Source: Chloroflexota bacterium (GTDB lineage Bacteria > Chloroflexota > Limnocylindria > QHBO01). Taken from it: 9,194 nt of DNA. The notes under the pieces were generated by a model. The model had not been told where the DNA came from. It did not search any database and worked only from the letters and a program-made list of their open reading frames with translations. Shown here piece after piece: positions 1 to 5,639 of the stretch (the stretch's first letter is position 1; the number at the start of each line of letters is the position of its first letter). The position numbers and the translations under genes were made by a program. Location of the stretch: NCBI GenBank assembly GCA_013820865.1, contig JACDHU010000050.1, positions 1 to 9,194 of the forward strand, in the 5' to 3' direction.

Positions 1-69
1 GACGGTTCGTTCTCGGACCTCCACCAGCGCGTACTCACCGCCTTCGTGCGATCCTCGACCTCCGATTGA
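1..69 (+). CDS. 3' end of an unidentified gene (partial)
   Basis: The first frame is open from the window edge to a TGA at 67-69 and gives 22 residues ending in FVRSSTSD. I chose this frame over the two other open ones because about 18 of its 22 codons end in G or C, the pattern of the real genes here; the other frames do not show it. The residues left (DGSFSDLHQRVLTAFVR...) look like a terminal amphipathic helix with a short polar tail, but carry no motif I recognise. Genes often found before recA, such as cinA, cannot be confirmed from this tail. No clear hairpin with a T tract follows, so read-through towards the recA region is possible. Confidence 0.5.
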   Translation, partial: DGSFSDLHQRVLTAFVRSSTSD

Positions 70-153
70 TCGTCGATTTCTGGCCTGAGGTGCCTGCGTA
101 GCCACGATTCGTCGATATGTCGGCGCGTCAGAGCGTCTGAGTGGGAACCGCTC

Positions 154-172
154 GTATGACACTGTATGACAC
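154..172. repeat. Tandem direct repeat GTATGACAC (two copies, 10-bp period)
   Basis: GTATGACAC occurs at 154-162 and again at 164-172, one base apart. The 10-bp period puts both copies on the same face of the helix. The first copy overlaps the possible -35 box at 156-161, and the second lies in the spacer before the -10 box at 178-183. That is a position where a regulator could act, but the repeat may be a chance duplication. Confidence 0.5.
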
Positions 173-183
173 GGGTGTAGAAT
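156..183 (+). promoter_or_regulatory. Candidate promoter P1 for the small gene-recA-recX unit
   Basis: ATGACA at 156-161 differs from the TTGACA -35 consensus at one base. TAGAAT at 178-183 differs from TATAAT at one base. They are 16 bp apart, close to the usual 17. Transcription would start near 190 and give a leader of about 145 nt before the small gene at 336. This is the best sigma-70-type promoter I can see upstream of recA. Confidence 0.45.
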
Positions 184-190
184 GCATGAA

Positions 191-216
191 CGCGTCGCAC
201 GAGCTGTCACGACGCG
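191..216. promoter_or_regulatory. Inverted repeat CGCGTCG-N12-CGACGCG, candidate operator or leader hairpin
   Basis: CGCGTCG at 191-197 is the exact reverse complement of CGACGCG at 210-216, with 12 bp between. The dyad begins about where P1 transcription would start and ends just before the second TAGAAT box. It could therefore be a protein-binding site covering both promoters, or a 7-bp RNA stem at the 5' end of the P1 transcript. I found no Gram-positive LexA-type GAAC-N4-GTTC box in the region, so if recA is damage-inducible here it uses another signal, of which this dyad is a candidate. Confidence 0.4.
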
Positions 217-227
217 AAGCGTAGAAT
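204..227 (+). promoter_or_regulatory. Possible second promoter P2 (TAGAAT with upstream TGTCA)
   Basis: A second TAGAAT lies at 222-227, 44 bp after the first. No good TTGACA-like -35 stands at the right distance. CTGTCACGA at 204-212 begins 18 bp before the box. This loosely recalls the LexA-independent damage promoter of mycobacterial recA (TTGTCRGTG-N8-TANNNT), sharing TGTCR but with one extra spacer base and no match in the last three bases. The resemblance is weak and is an inference. Confidence 0.2.
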
Positions 228-250
228 CGTGGCATCGGATCGGCGCAGCA

Positions 251-283
251 GTAAGCGCCGAGTAAGCGGCCGGTAAGTGGCTG
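251..283. repeat. Three imperfect 11-bp tandem repeats in the recA-region leader
   Basis: GTAAGCGCCGA (251-261), GTAAGCGGCCG (262-272) and GTAAGTGGCTG (273-283) follow each other without gaps. GTAAG is fixed in all three, and the remaining bases are mostly G/C. The 11-bp period is close to one helical turn. The array lies in the untranslated leader, downstream of both candidate promoters and about 50 bp before the small gene. The role is unknown; repeated protein binding in DNA or RNA, or simple slippage, would all fit. Confidence 0.6.
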
Positions 284-322
284 TCGCGCATGATGGGCGC
301 AGCTCGACCGGCTCACGCATTC

Positions 323-327
323 GGAGG
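323..327 (+). promoter_or_regulatory. Ribosome binding site GGAGG of the small gene
   Basis: GGAGG ends 8 nt before the ATG at 336, ideal spacing, and is the main reason to believe the small gene is translated. GCTCGA (302-307) and TCGAGC (329-334) can pair around it and place the site in a 21-nt loop, where it would stay accessible. Confidence 0.7.
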
Positions 328-335
328 TTCGAGCG

Positions 336-551
336 ATGGCAAAGGGCCGAGATCGACCCAAGAAGGAGCCGAAGCGCAAGGCGAAGGAGAAGGCCCCGAA
401 GAACCAGCCCGGTTCCATCGGTGCAGCAGGCGCGACCGGGCCGGTCGTACCAAGCTATCAACCGCCGACGCGGCCTGTCGAGCTGATCAAGCCAAAGCGC
501 AAGGAACGCGAACCAGAGCCCCAAGACCCGAACCCTCAGGACGAGGGGTGA
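336..551 (+). CDS. Small Lys/Arg/Pro-rich protein upstream of recA, function unknown
   Basis: This 71-residue protein has no family I recognise. About 11 Lys, 6 Arg and 14 Pro are spread over its length. Residues 1-24 are a strongly basic stretch (MAKGRDRPKKEPKRKAKEKA then PKNQ). Residues 26-50 are a neutral Gly/Ala/Pro/Val linker. Residues 51-57 (KPKRKER) are basic again, and the tail is acidic and Pro-rich (EPEPQDPNPQDEG). It has no Cys, no signal peptide and no membrane segment, and is probably disordered and cytoplasmic. The start is supported by GGAGG 8 nt upstream. The gene ends 46 bp before recA and is probably co-transcribed with it. A charged nucleic-acid-binding or RecA-associated role is possible but is only inferred from charge and position. 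Overlapping open frames have poorer start signals. Confidence 0.6.
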   Translation: MAKGRDRPKKEPKRKAKEKAPKNQPGSIGAAGATGPVVPSYQPPTRPVELIKPKRKEREPEPQDPNPQDEG

Positions 552-597
552 GCTGAAGCCACCGGGGCGCACATACGAACAAGGAGCGGTACCTGAC

Positions 598-1677
598 ATG
601 GAAGCAGCGGTGGCGGTAGCCCAGAGCCCAGCGGCTAAGAACGGAACCAAAGACGGAAATGGCGAGCGAGGTCGCGCCGTCGATGCTGCCATTCTTCAGA
701 TCGAAAAGCAGTTCGGTCGAGGCGCGATCATGCGTCTCGGCGACCGAGTCGCGCAGAACGTTCCGGCGGTATCGACCGGGTCGGTCGCGCTGGACCTGGC
801 CCTTGGCGTGGGCGGGGTGCCGCGCGGCCGAATCACCGAGATCTACGGCCCGGAGTCGAGCGGCAAGACGACGCTCTGCTATCACGTGGCTGCCAATGCG
901 CAGCGCAATGGCGGCGTCGTGGCCTTCATCGACGCGGAGCACGCGCTTGATCCGGGCTATGCCAAGAATGTGGGCGTCGATGTCGACGAGCTGCTCGTCA
1001 GCCAGCCCGACACGGGCGAGCAGGCGCTCGAGATCGCGGAGACGCTCATCCGCTCGGGCGGCGTCGACGTCGTCATCATCGACTCGGTTGCCGCACTCGT
1101 GCCTCGTGCCGAGATCGAGGGCGACATGGGCGACGCCTTCGTGGGCCTCCAGGCGCGTCTTATGAGCCAGGCCCTGCGCAAGCTGACCGGCGCCATCAAC
1201 CGCAGCCAGACAGCACTCATCTTCACCAACCAGTTGCGCGAGAAGATCGGCGTCATGTTCGGCAGTCCGGAGACCACGCCCGGTGGCAAGGCGTTGAAGT
1301 TCTACGCCAGCGTTCGCATGGACATCCGGCGCATCGAGACGCTCAAGACCGGGACCGATGCCGTCGGCTCTCGCACGCGCGTCAAGGTCGTCAAGAACAA
1401 GGTCGCCAGCCCGTTTCGGGTCGCCGAGTTCGACATCATGTACAACGAGGGCATCAGCGTCGAAGGCGGACTGCTCGACGTGGGCATCGCGGCGGGCATT
1501 CTGTCGCGGACAGGCGCCTGGTTCAACTACGGCGACGTGCGCCTTGGCCAGGGCCGCGAGAACGCGCGGGAGTTCCTCAAGCAGAATCCCGAGATCGCCA
1601 GCAAAATCGACGATGAGATCCGTGGCAAGGTCGCGAGCATCGAGATCGGGGTCGAAGGCATCAGCGAGGCCAAGTAG
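598..1677 (+). CDS. recA: Recombinase RecA
   Basis: RecA is the ATP-dependent strand-exchange protein of homologous recombination. It forms filaments on single-stranded DNA and promotes self-cleavage of LexA-type repressors. The 359 residues show the full core: Walker A GPESSGKT (84-91), the catalytic Glu in DAEHA (E114), Walker B VVIIDS (158-163), and the DNA-binding L2 loop with NQLREKIGVMFGSPETTPGG (211-230). The N terminus is about 18 residues longer than in E. coli, by the Walker A lysine, and is Ala- and Gly-rich. The C terminus (EGISEAK) is short and lacks the long acidic tail of E. coli. No intein interrupts it. AAGGAG at 581-586 lies 11 nt before the ATG, a little far but usable. recX follows after 12 bp. 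Expression is probably driven from the region at 156-227. Confidence 0.98.
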   Translation: MEAAVAVAQSPAAKNGTKDGNGERGRAVDAAILQIEKQFGRGAIMRLGDRVAQNVPAVSTGSVALDLALGVGGVPRGRITEIYGPESSGKTTLCYHVAANAQRNGGVVAFIDAEHALDPGYAKNVGVDVDELLVSQPDTGEQALEIAETLIRSGGVDVVIIDSVAALVPRAEIEGDMGDAFVGLQARLMSQALRKLTGAINRSQTALIFTNQLREKIGVMFGSPETTPGGKALKFYASVRMDIRRIETLKTGTDAVGSRTRVKVVKNKVASPFRVAEFDIMYNEGISVEGGLLDVGIAAGILSRTGAWFNYGDVRLGQGRENAREFLKQNPEIASKIDDEIRGKVASIEIGVEGISEAK

Positions 1678-1689
1678 ACGTCACGACCG

Positions 1690-2217
1690 ATGGCGGACCG
1701 TCGCGCACGCCGGGATCCCGCCGAGCCGCCCGACACGCCTGCAGCGATCGAGATCGCACTGCGCTTCTTGGCGACCCGACCGCGCACCCGCTGGGAGCTT
1801 GAGCGCCGGTTGCGTCGCGCCGGTGCGGCCGACGACGTGGTCGGATCGGCGGCAGAGCGCCTGGTCGAGCTCGGATATCTCGACGATGCGGCCTTCGCGC
1901 GTTGGTGGGGCGAACAGCGCGATCGTCATGGCCCCCGTGGCAGACGGATGATCGAATTCGAGCTGCGGCAGCATGGAGTGCCGCACGATGTGATCGAGGC
2001 TTATCGTGATGAGCACGCGGCGCCGGAACGTAGGCCCGAGGACGTTGCATTGCCAGGGACCGAGCGGGAGCGCGCCCGCGAGGCACTCGAGCGACATCTC
2101 CGCGGACGTCCGATCCCTGAAGAGCGAAAGGCGCTGCAACGCATCGGCATGTACCTCGTTCGACGCGGATTCGACCCGGAGACAGTTCGTTCGACCCTGC
2201 GAGATGAATCGGTCTAG
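1690..2217 (+). CDS. recX: Regulatory protein RecX
   Basis: RecX binds RecA filaments and usually limits their extension and ATPase activity. The 175-residue protein matches the family's length and its three-helix repeat layout. Repeat 1 is around 20-46 (ALRFLATRPRTRWELERRL), repeat 2 around 57-104 (LVELGYLDDAAFARWWGEQ...HGVPHDVIE), and repeat 3 around 127-172 (ALQRIGMYLVRRGFDPETV). LGYLDDAAFARWW is typical of RecX. The first 17 residues are a charged, Pro-containing extension. The gene starts 12 bp after recA with no clear Shine-Dalgarno site and no terminator between, so it probably depends on recA translation or read-through, a common way to keep RecX well below RecA. The family call is firm; the inhibitory role is taken from known homologues. 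Confidence 0.93.
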   Translation: MADRRARRDPAEPPDTPAAIEIALRFLATRPRTRWELERRLRRAGAADDVVGSAAERLVELGYLDDAAFARWWGEQRDRHGPRGRRMIEFELRQHGVPHDVIEAYRDEHAAPERRPEDVALPGTERERAREALERHLRGRPIPEERKALQRIGMYLVRRGFDPETVRSTLRDESV

Positions 2218-2226
2218 GCTTGCGGG

Positions 2227-3180
2227 ATGCGATACGCGCTGATGACCGAGCCCCAGCAGGGGCTCAGCTATGAAGAGATCCTGGCCCTCGCTCGCGCCGC
2301 CGAGGATGCGGGCATCGAGGCATTCTTCCGTTCCGACCACTACTCCAGCTTTCCCGGCGAATCCGGTCTGCCCACGACCGATGCCTGGGCCACGCTTGCC
2401 GGCCTCGCGCGCGAGACGACCACCATCCGACTGGGAGTCCTGGTCTCGCCCGTCACGTTTCGCGTTCCGGGCAACCTCGCGAAAGTGATCCAGACCGTCG
2501 ACGAGATGGCGAGTGGACGCATAGAAGCCGGGTTCGGGGCCGGCTGGAATGCCGATGAGCACGCGCAGCTCGGCATCGCCTTCCCGGAGATTGACGAGCG
2601 GTATGACATGCTCGAAGAGCAGATGGCCATCCTTCACGGACTGTGGACCGAACCCGACGGGTGGTCGTACGACGGATCGTACTGGCAAGTGCGCGGTTCC
2701 TCGCGCCATGGGGAGGTCGCGCGCGGAGGTCGCCGCCATCCGCACATCATCTTCGGCGGCAAGGGATTCGAGCGCTTGGCGCGCCTGGTCGCTCGCTACG
2801 GTGATGAGTTCAACCTGAACTCGGCCTCGCCCGACGATGTTCCGGCCGCATACGGCCGCGTGCGTGCGGCCTGCGAGACGATCGGCCGTGACCCGGATGA
2901 GGTCGTGTACTCCGCCATGACCGGCGTGCTGGTGGCCGAGAGCGAGAAGGACCTGCGTACGCGGGTCGGGGATCTGTTGGCCGCGATCGGTCAGTCCGAT
3001 GCCAACGGCGAGGCGTGGCTGGCCGAACGGCGAAAGCGATGGATCATGGGCACGCCCGACGAGGCGCACGAACGCGTCCGCGCGCTGGAGGCGCAGGGCA
3101 CGCAAAGAATCATGCTCCAGGACATGCTGCCGCGCGACCTTGACCAGGTACGTCTCATCGGCCGCATCTTCTCGGCCTGA
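2227..3180 (+). CDS. Luciferase-like (LLM class) F420-type oxidoreductase
   Basis: This 317-residue protein is a TIM-barrel enzyme of the bacterial luciferase-like superfamily, whose members use FMN or coenzyme F420 for hydride transfer or monooxygenation. Visible hallmarks are AEDAGIEAFFRSDHY (25-39), the conserved core LGVLVSPVTFRVPGNLAK (69-86), TVDEMASGRIEAGFGAGWN (90-108), the helix FPEIDERYDMLEEQMAILHGLW (119-140), and IIFGGKG (174-180). The style resembles F420-dependent subfamilies more than FMN alkanal monooxygenases, but the cofactor and substrate cannot be read from sequence. There is no signal peptide. The gene starts 9 bp after recX with only a weak GCGGG site, so it is probably translated from the recA-recX transcript. 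Its link to recombination is unclear; the position may be only operon packing. Confidence 0.88.
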   Translation: MRYALMTEPQQGLSYEEILALARAAEDAGIEAFFRSDHYSSFPGESGLPTTDAWATLAGLARETTTIRLGVLVSPVTFRVPGNLAKVIQTVDEMASGRIEAGFGAGWNADEHAQLGIAFPEIDERYDMLEEQMAILHGLWTEPDGWSYDGSYWQVRGSSRHGEVARGGRRHPHIIFGGKGFERLARLVARYGDEFNLNSASPDDVPAAYGRVRAACETIGRDPDEVVYSAMTGVLVAESEKDLRTRVGDLLAAIGQSDANGEAWLAERRKRWIMGTPDEAHERVRALEAQGTQRIMLQDMLPRDLDQVRLIGRIFSA

Positions 3181-3185
3181 CCGCT

Positions 3186-3206
3186 CTCGGAGGCAAACTC
3201 TCCGAG
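3186..3206 (+). terminator. Hairpin after the oxidoreductase gene, possible weak terminator
   Basis: CTCGGAG (3186-3192) pairs perfectly with CTCCGAG (3200-3206) across a 7-nt loop, starting 6 nt after the stop codon. TTGGGG follows instead of a T tract, so it is not a standard intrinsic terminator. It may slow polymerase, protect the 3' end or act with Rho. It overlaps the candidate -35 region of the rny promoter. Confidence 0.4.
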
Positions 3207-3218
3207 TTGGGGTACACT
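3190..3218 (+). promoter_or_regulatory. Candidate promoter for rny-ymdB-miaA
   Basis: TACACT at 3213-3218 matches the TATAAT -10 consensus at four of six bases, including the key T1, A2 and T6. GAGGCA at 3190-3195, 17 bp upstream, is a poor -35 (three of six). Transcription would start near 3225 and give a leader of about 79 nt. The call leans on position before the operon and is tentative. Confidence 0.35.
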
Positions 3219-3230
3219 CGCTGCCCTTAG

Positions 3231-3302
3231 ATCGTCTGACCGATGCGCCCGCCTCAACGGGCGCGACATCGCCCATCCGGGCTCCAACCATACGGGGGAG
3301 CC
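3231..3302 (+). promoter_or_regulatory. Structured rny leader with mutually exclusive hairpins
   Basis: Four stems lie almost end to end. ATCG/CGAT pairs 3231-3234 with 3241-3244. GCGCCCG/CGGGCGC pairs 3245-3251 with 3258-3264 around a 6-nt loop and is the strongest. GCCC/GGGC pairs 3271-3274 with 3279-3282. GGCTCC/GGAGCC pairs 3280-3285 with 3297-3302. The last two share 3280-3282 and cannot form together. The last one buries the GGGGGAG ribosome site (3294-3300), which stands only 3 nt from the ATG. The layout suggests control of rny translation or transcript decay, for example autoregulation by RNase Y; this is an inference from pairing only. Confidence 0.4.
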
Positions 3303-3303
3303 A

Positions 3304-4833
3304 ATGCCTGAACTCGTCGTCATCATCGTGGCGGCGGTCTCCGCCATCGTCGGGATCGCCGTCGGTTTTGTTGCCCGTCGCATTGTCGCGACCAGTGGCG
3401 TCAAGCACGCCGAGCACTATGCCGAGCGCCTGGTCGCCGAGGCACGCACCAAGCAGAAGGAGATCGTCCTCGAGGGCAAGGACGAGGCGCTCCATCTTCG
3501 TCGGGCCGCGGAAGAGGAAGCGCGCGAGCAGCGCGCCACGCTCCAGCGCACCGAACAGCGACTGCTTGACCGTGAAGAGGCGCTCGACCGAAAGATCGCC
3601 GCGCTCGAAGAGCGCGACGCCGCCCTTGCGGATCGCGTGCGTGACCTCGAAACAGAGAAGTCACAACTGGCCGAGCTCCAGCAGCGACAGCTCACCGAGC
3701 TGGAACGCGTGTCGGGTCTGTCCGTCAACGAAGCGCGCGAATCGCTGATTGGCCGGATCGTGGACGAGGCGGAGGCCGAGGCGCAGCACCGCGTACGTGA
3801 GATCGAGCGTCACGCCACCGAAGAAGGGGATGACAAGGCGCGACGCATCCTGACCACCGTCATGCAGCGCATCGCCGCCGACCACACGTCGGAGGCGACC
3901 GTCACCGTCGTTCACCTGCCGAACGACGAGATGAAGGGCCGCATCATCGGTCGCGAGGGCCGGAACATCCGCGCCCTGGAGCAGGCCACCGGCGTTGATC
4001 TCATCATCGACGACACGCCGGAGGCCGTCGTGTTGTCCGGATTCGACCCCGTGCGACGCGAGGTGGCGCGCATGGCGCTGGAGAAGCTCATCAGCGACGG
4101 ACGCATCCACCCCGGACGCATCGAAGAGACGGTCGCGAAGTGCCAGTCCGAGATAGAGGTCGTCATGCGTCAGGCCGGCGAGCAGGCCGCCTATGACGCC
4201 GGCGTCCCGGGACTGCACCCGGAGCTGATCAAGCTCATCGGCAGGCTCAAGTACCGCACCAGCTACGGCCAGAACGTGCTTGACCACGTCGTGGAGACGG
4301 CGCGCCTGGCCGGCATGCTCGCGGCCGAGATCGGCGCCAACGTGAGCGATTCGAAGAAGGGCGGCCTCCTGCACGATATCGGCAAGGCGGTCGACCACGA
4401 GGTGGAAGGGCCGCACGCCGCCATCGGCGGCGACATTGCGTTGCGCTACGGCGTGAGCGCGGTGGTATGCAACGCCATTGCGGCCCATCACCAGGAAGTC
4501 GAGCAAGAGTCGGTCGAGGCGACCGTCGTCCAGATCGCCGATGCCATCAGCGCCTCCCGACCCGGCGCCCGCGGTGAGAATCTCGACAACTACGTCAAGC
4601 GCCTCGACGACCTTCAACAGATCGCGCTCAGCTTTGCCGGCGTCGAGCGCTGCTTCGCCATTCAAGCGGGACGTGAGATCCGCATCCTGGTGCGGCCCGA
4701 GGACATCGATGACATCGCGTCGAGCCGGCTGGCACGTGACGTCGTGAAGAAGATCGAGGAACAGCTCCAGTATCCGGGGCAGATCAAGGTGACCGTCATC
4801 CGCGAGACGCGTGCGGTCGACTACGCGCGGTGA
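3304..4833 (+). CDS. rny: Ribonuclease Y
   Basis: RNase Y is a membrane-anchored endonuclease that starts mRNA decay in many bacteria lacking RNase E. All parts are present in 509 residues, the usual length. An N-terminal membrane helix spans about 4-24 (LVVIIVAAVSAIVGIAVGFV). A long charged coiled coil runs from about 35 to 170. The KH domain with loop GREG (216-219, within GRIIGREGRNIR) binds RNA. The HD domain carries the metal-binding pair in HDIGKAVDHE (357-366), with further histidines in AAHHQEVE. It ends with the expected family tail (QLQYPGQIKVTVIRETRAVDYAR region). The ATG is fixed by the membrane helix that must follow it; the GGGGGAG site is close, 3 nt away. It heads a coupled operon, its TGA overlapping the GTG of ymdB. 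Confidence 0.98.
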   Translation: MPELVVIIVAAVSAIVGIAVGFVARRIVATSGVKHAEHYAERLVAEARTKQKEIVLEGKDEALHLRRAAEEEAREQRATLQRTEQRLLDREEALDRKIAALEERDAALADRVRDLETEKSQLAELQQRQLTELERVSGLSVNEARESLIGRIVDEAEAEAQHRVREIERHATEEGDDKARRILTTVMQRIAADHTSEATVTVVHLPNDEMKGRIIGREGRNIRALEQATGVDLIIDDTPEAVVLSGFDPVRREVARMALEKLISDGRIHPGRIEETVAKCQSEIEVVMRQAGEQAAYDAGVPGLHPELIKLIGRLKYRTSYGQNVLDHVVETARLAGMLAAEIGANVSDSKKGGLLHDIGKAVDHEVEGPHAAIGGDIALRYGVSAVVCNAIAAHHQEVEQESVEATVVQIADAISASRPGARGENLDNYVKRLDDLQQIALSFAGVERCFAIQAGREIRILVRPEDIDDIASSRLARDVVKKIEEQLQYPGQIKVTVIRETRAVDYAR

Positions 4834-5639
4834 CGACGGCAACGGGCGAGCTTCGCATTTGCCTCATCGGCGACATCATCGGCAAGCCGGGCCGCCTGGC
4901 GGTCATGCAGACCCTGCCGGATCTGCGTCGTGAGCTCGAGCTCGACATGGTCATCGCCAATGGCGAGAACACGGCCGCCGGAGCGGGACTCACGCCCAGC
5001 CTGGCGGAGGAGCTGCTGGGCGGCGGGATCGACGTCATCACCAGCGGCAACCACATCTGGGATAAGCGCGAGATCTACGACTATCTGAATACCGATCGGC
5101 CGGTCCTGCGCCCGATCAACTATCCAGACGCAGCTCCCGGGCGCGGCTGGCTCATCCACCACACCGATGACGGTGACGAAGTAGCCGTGATCAACGCCAT
5201 GGGCCGCGTCTTCATGAACCAGCTCGACTCCCCATTCATCAAGCTCGATGAGCTGCTCGACGAGGCCGCCGAGCCTCTGCCGCCGATTCGGATCCTGGAC
5301 TTCCACTGCGAGATCACGTCCGAAAAGAACGCCATGGGCTGGTACCTGGATGGACGCGTTTCGGGCGTGGTTGGTACGCACACCCACGTGCCCACCGCCG
5401 ACGCACGACTCCTGCCGAAGGGCACGGCCTATATCAGCGACATCGGGATGACCGGGCCACGCGATTCGATCATCGGATTCAGCCTCGAAACGGTCCTCCC
5501 GCGCTTCACCGGGCACCTGCCCACGCGCTTTACCGTCGCCGAGGGACCGGTTGCACTGAATGCCGTCGTCATCACCGCCTCGCCGGCGACCGGTCGCGCC
5601 AGCGCCATCGAGCAGGTGCAGCGCCTCATCGAGGTGTGA
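4830..5639 (+). CDS. ymdB: YmdB-type metallophosphoesterase (2',3'-cyclic nucleotide phosphodiesterase family)
   Basis: This 269-residue protein belongs to the TIGR00282/YmdB family of dinuclear metal phosphodiesterases. In Bacillus subtilis the relative hydrolyses 2',3'-cAMP in vitro and affects biofilm and motility choice. Metal and active-site motifs are visible in order: GDIIG (14-18, D15), NGENTAAG (44-51), SGNHIWD (72-78, N74 and H75), DFHCEITSEK (157-166, H159) and GTHTHVPT (182-189, H184 and H186). It has no signal peptide, so it is cytoplasmic. It starts with GTG, whose last two bases lie in the rny stop (GTGA overlap), and has no separate ribosome site, which points to translational coupling. 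Adjacency to rny is widespread. A role in clearing 2',3'-cyclic RNA products or in signalling is inferred. It is unrelated to the macrodomain protein called YmdB in E. coli. Confidence 0.95.
   Translation: MTTATGELRICLIGDIIGKPGRLAVMQTLPDLRRELELDMVIANGENTAAGAGLTPSLAEELLGGGIDVITSGNHIWDKREIYDYLNTDRPVLRPINYPDAAPGRGWLIHHTDDGDEVAVINAMGRVFMNQLDSPFIKLDELLDEAAEPLPPIRILDFHCEITSEKNAMGWYLDGRVSGVVGTHTHVPTADARLLPKGTAYISDIGMTGPRDSIIGFSLETVLPRFTGHLPTRFTVAEGPVALNAVVITASPATGRASAIEQVQRLIEV

Noticed and set aside
70..130. Intrinsic terminator after the partial first gene
   Set aside because: Only weak GGC/GCC pairings and no T tract are visible.
290..556. Overlapping + strand frame of 88 codons in another phase than the small gene
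   Set aside because: It lacks the GGAGG site that fits the ATG at 336, and its product has no coherent composition.
70..597. LexA box of the GAAC-N4-GTTC type before recA
   Set aside because: I checked each GAAC on the + strand, including those near 145, 188 and 577; none has GTTC at the right distance.
207..942. - strand frames of 161 and 151 codons opposite the small gene and the start of recA
   Set aside because: The Arg/Leu-rich composition is typical of antisense translation; one overlaps the recA start and the other the small gene, and neither has domains.
1681..3495. 604-codon open frame on the - strand opposite recX and the oxidoreductase gene
   Set aside because: It mirrors two genes with clear families, its product matches nothing I know, and long antisense frames are expected where third codon positions are mostly G/C.
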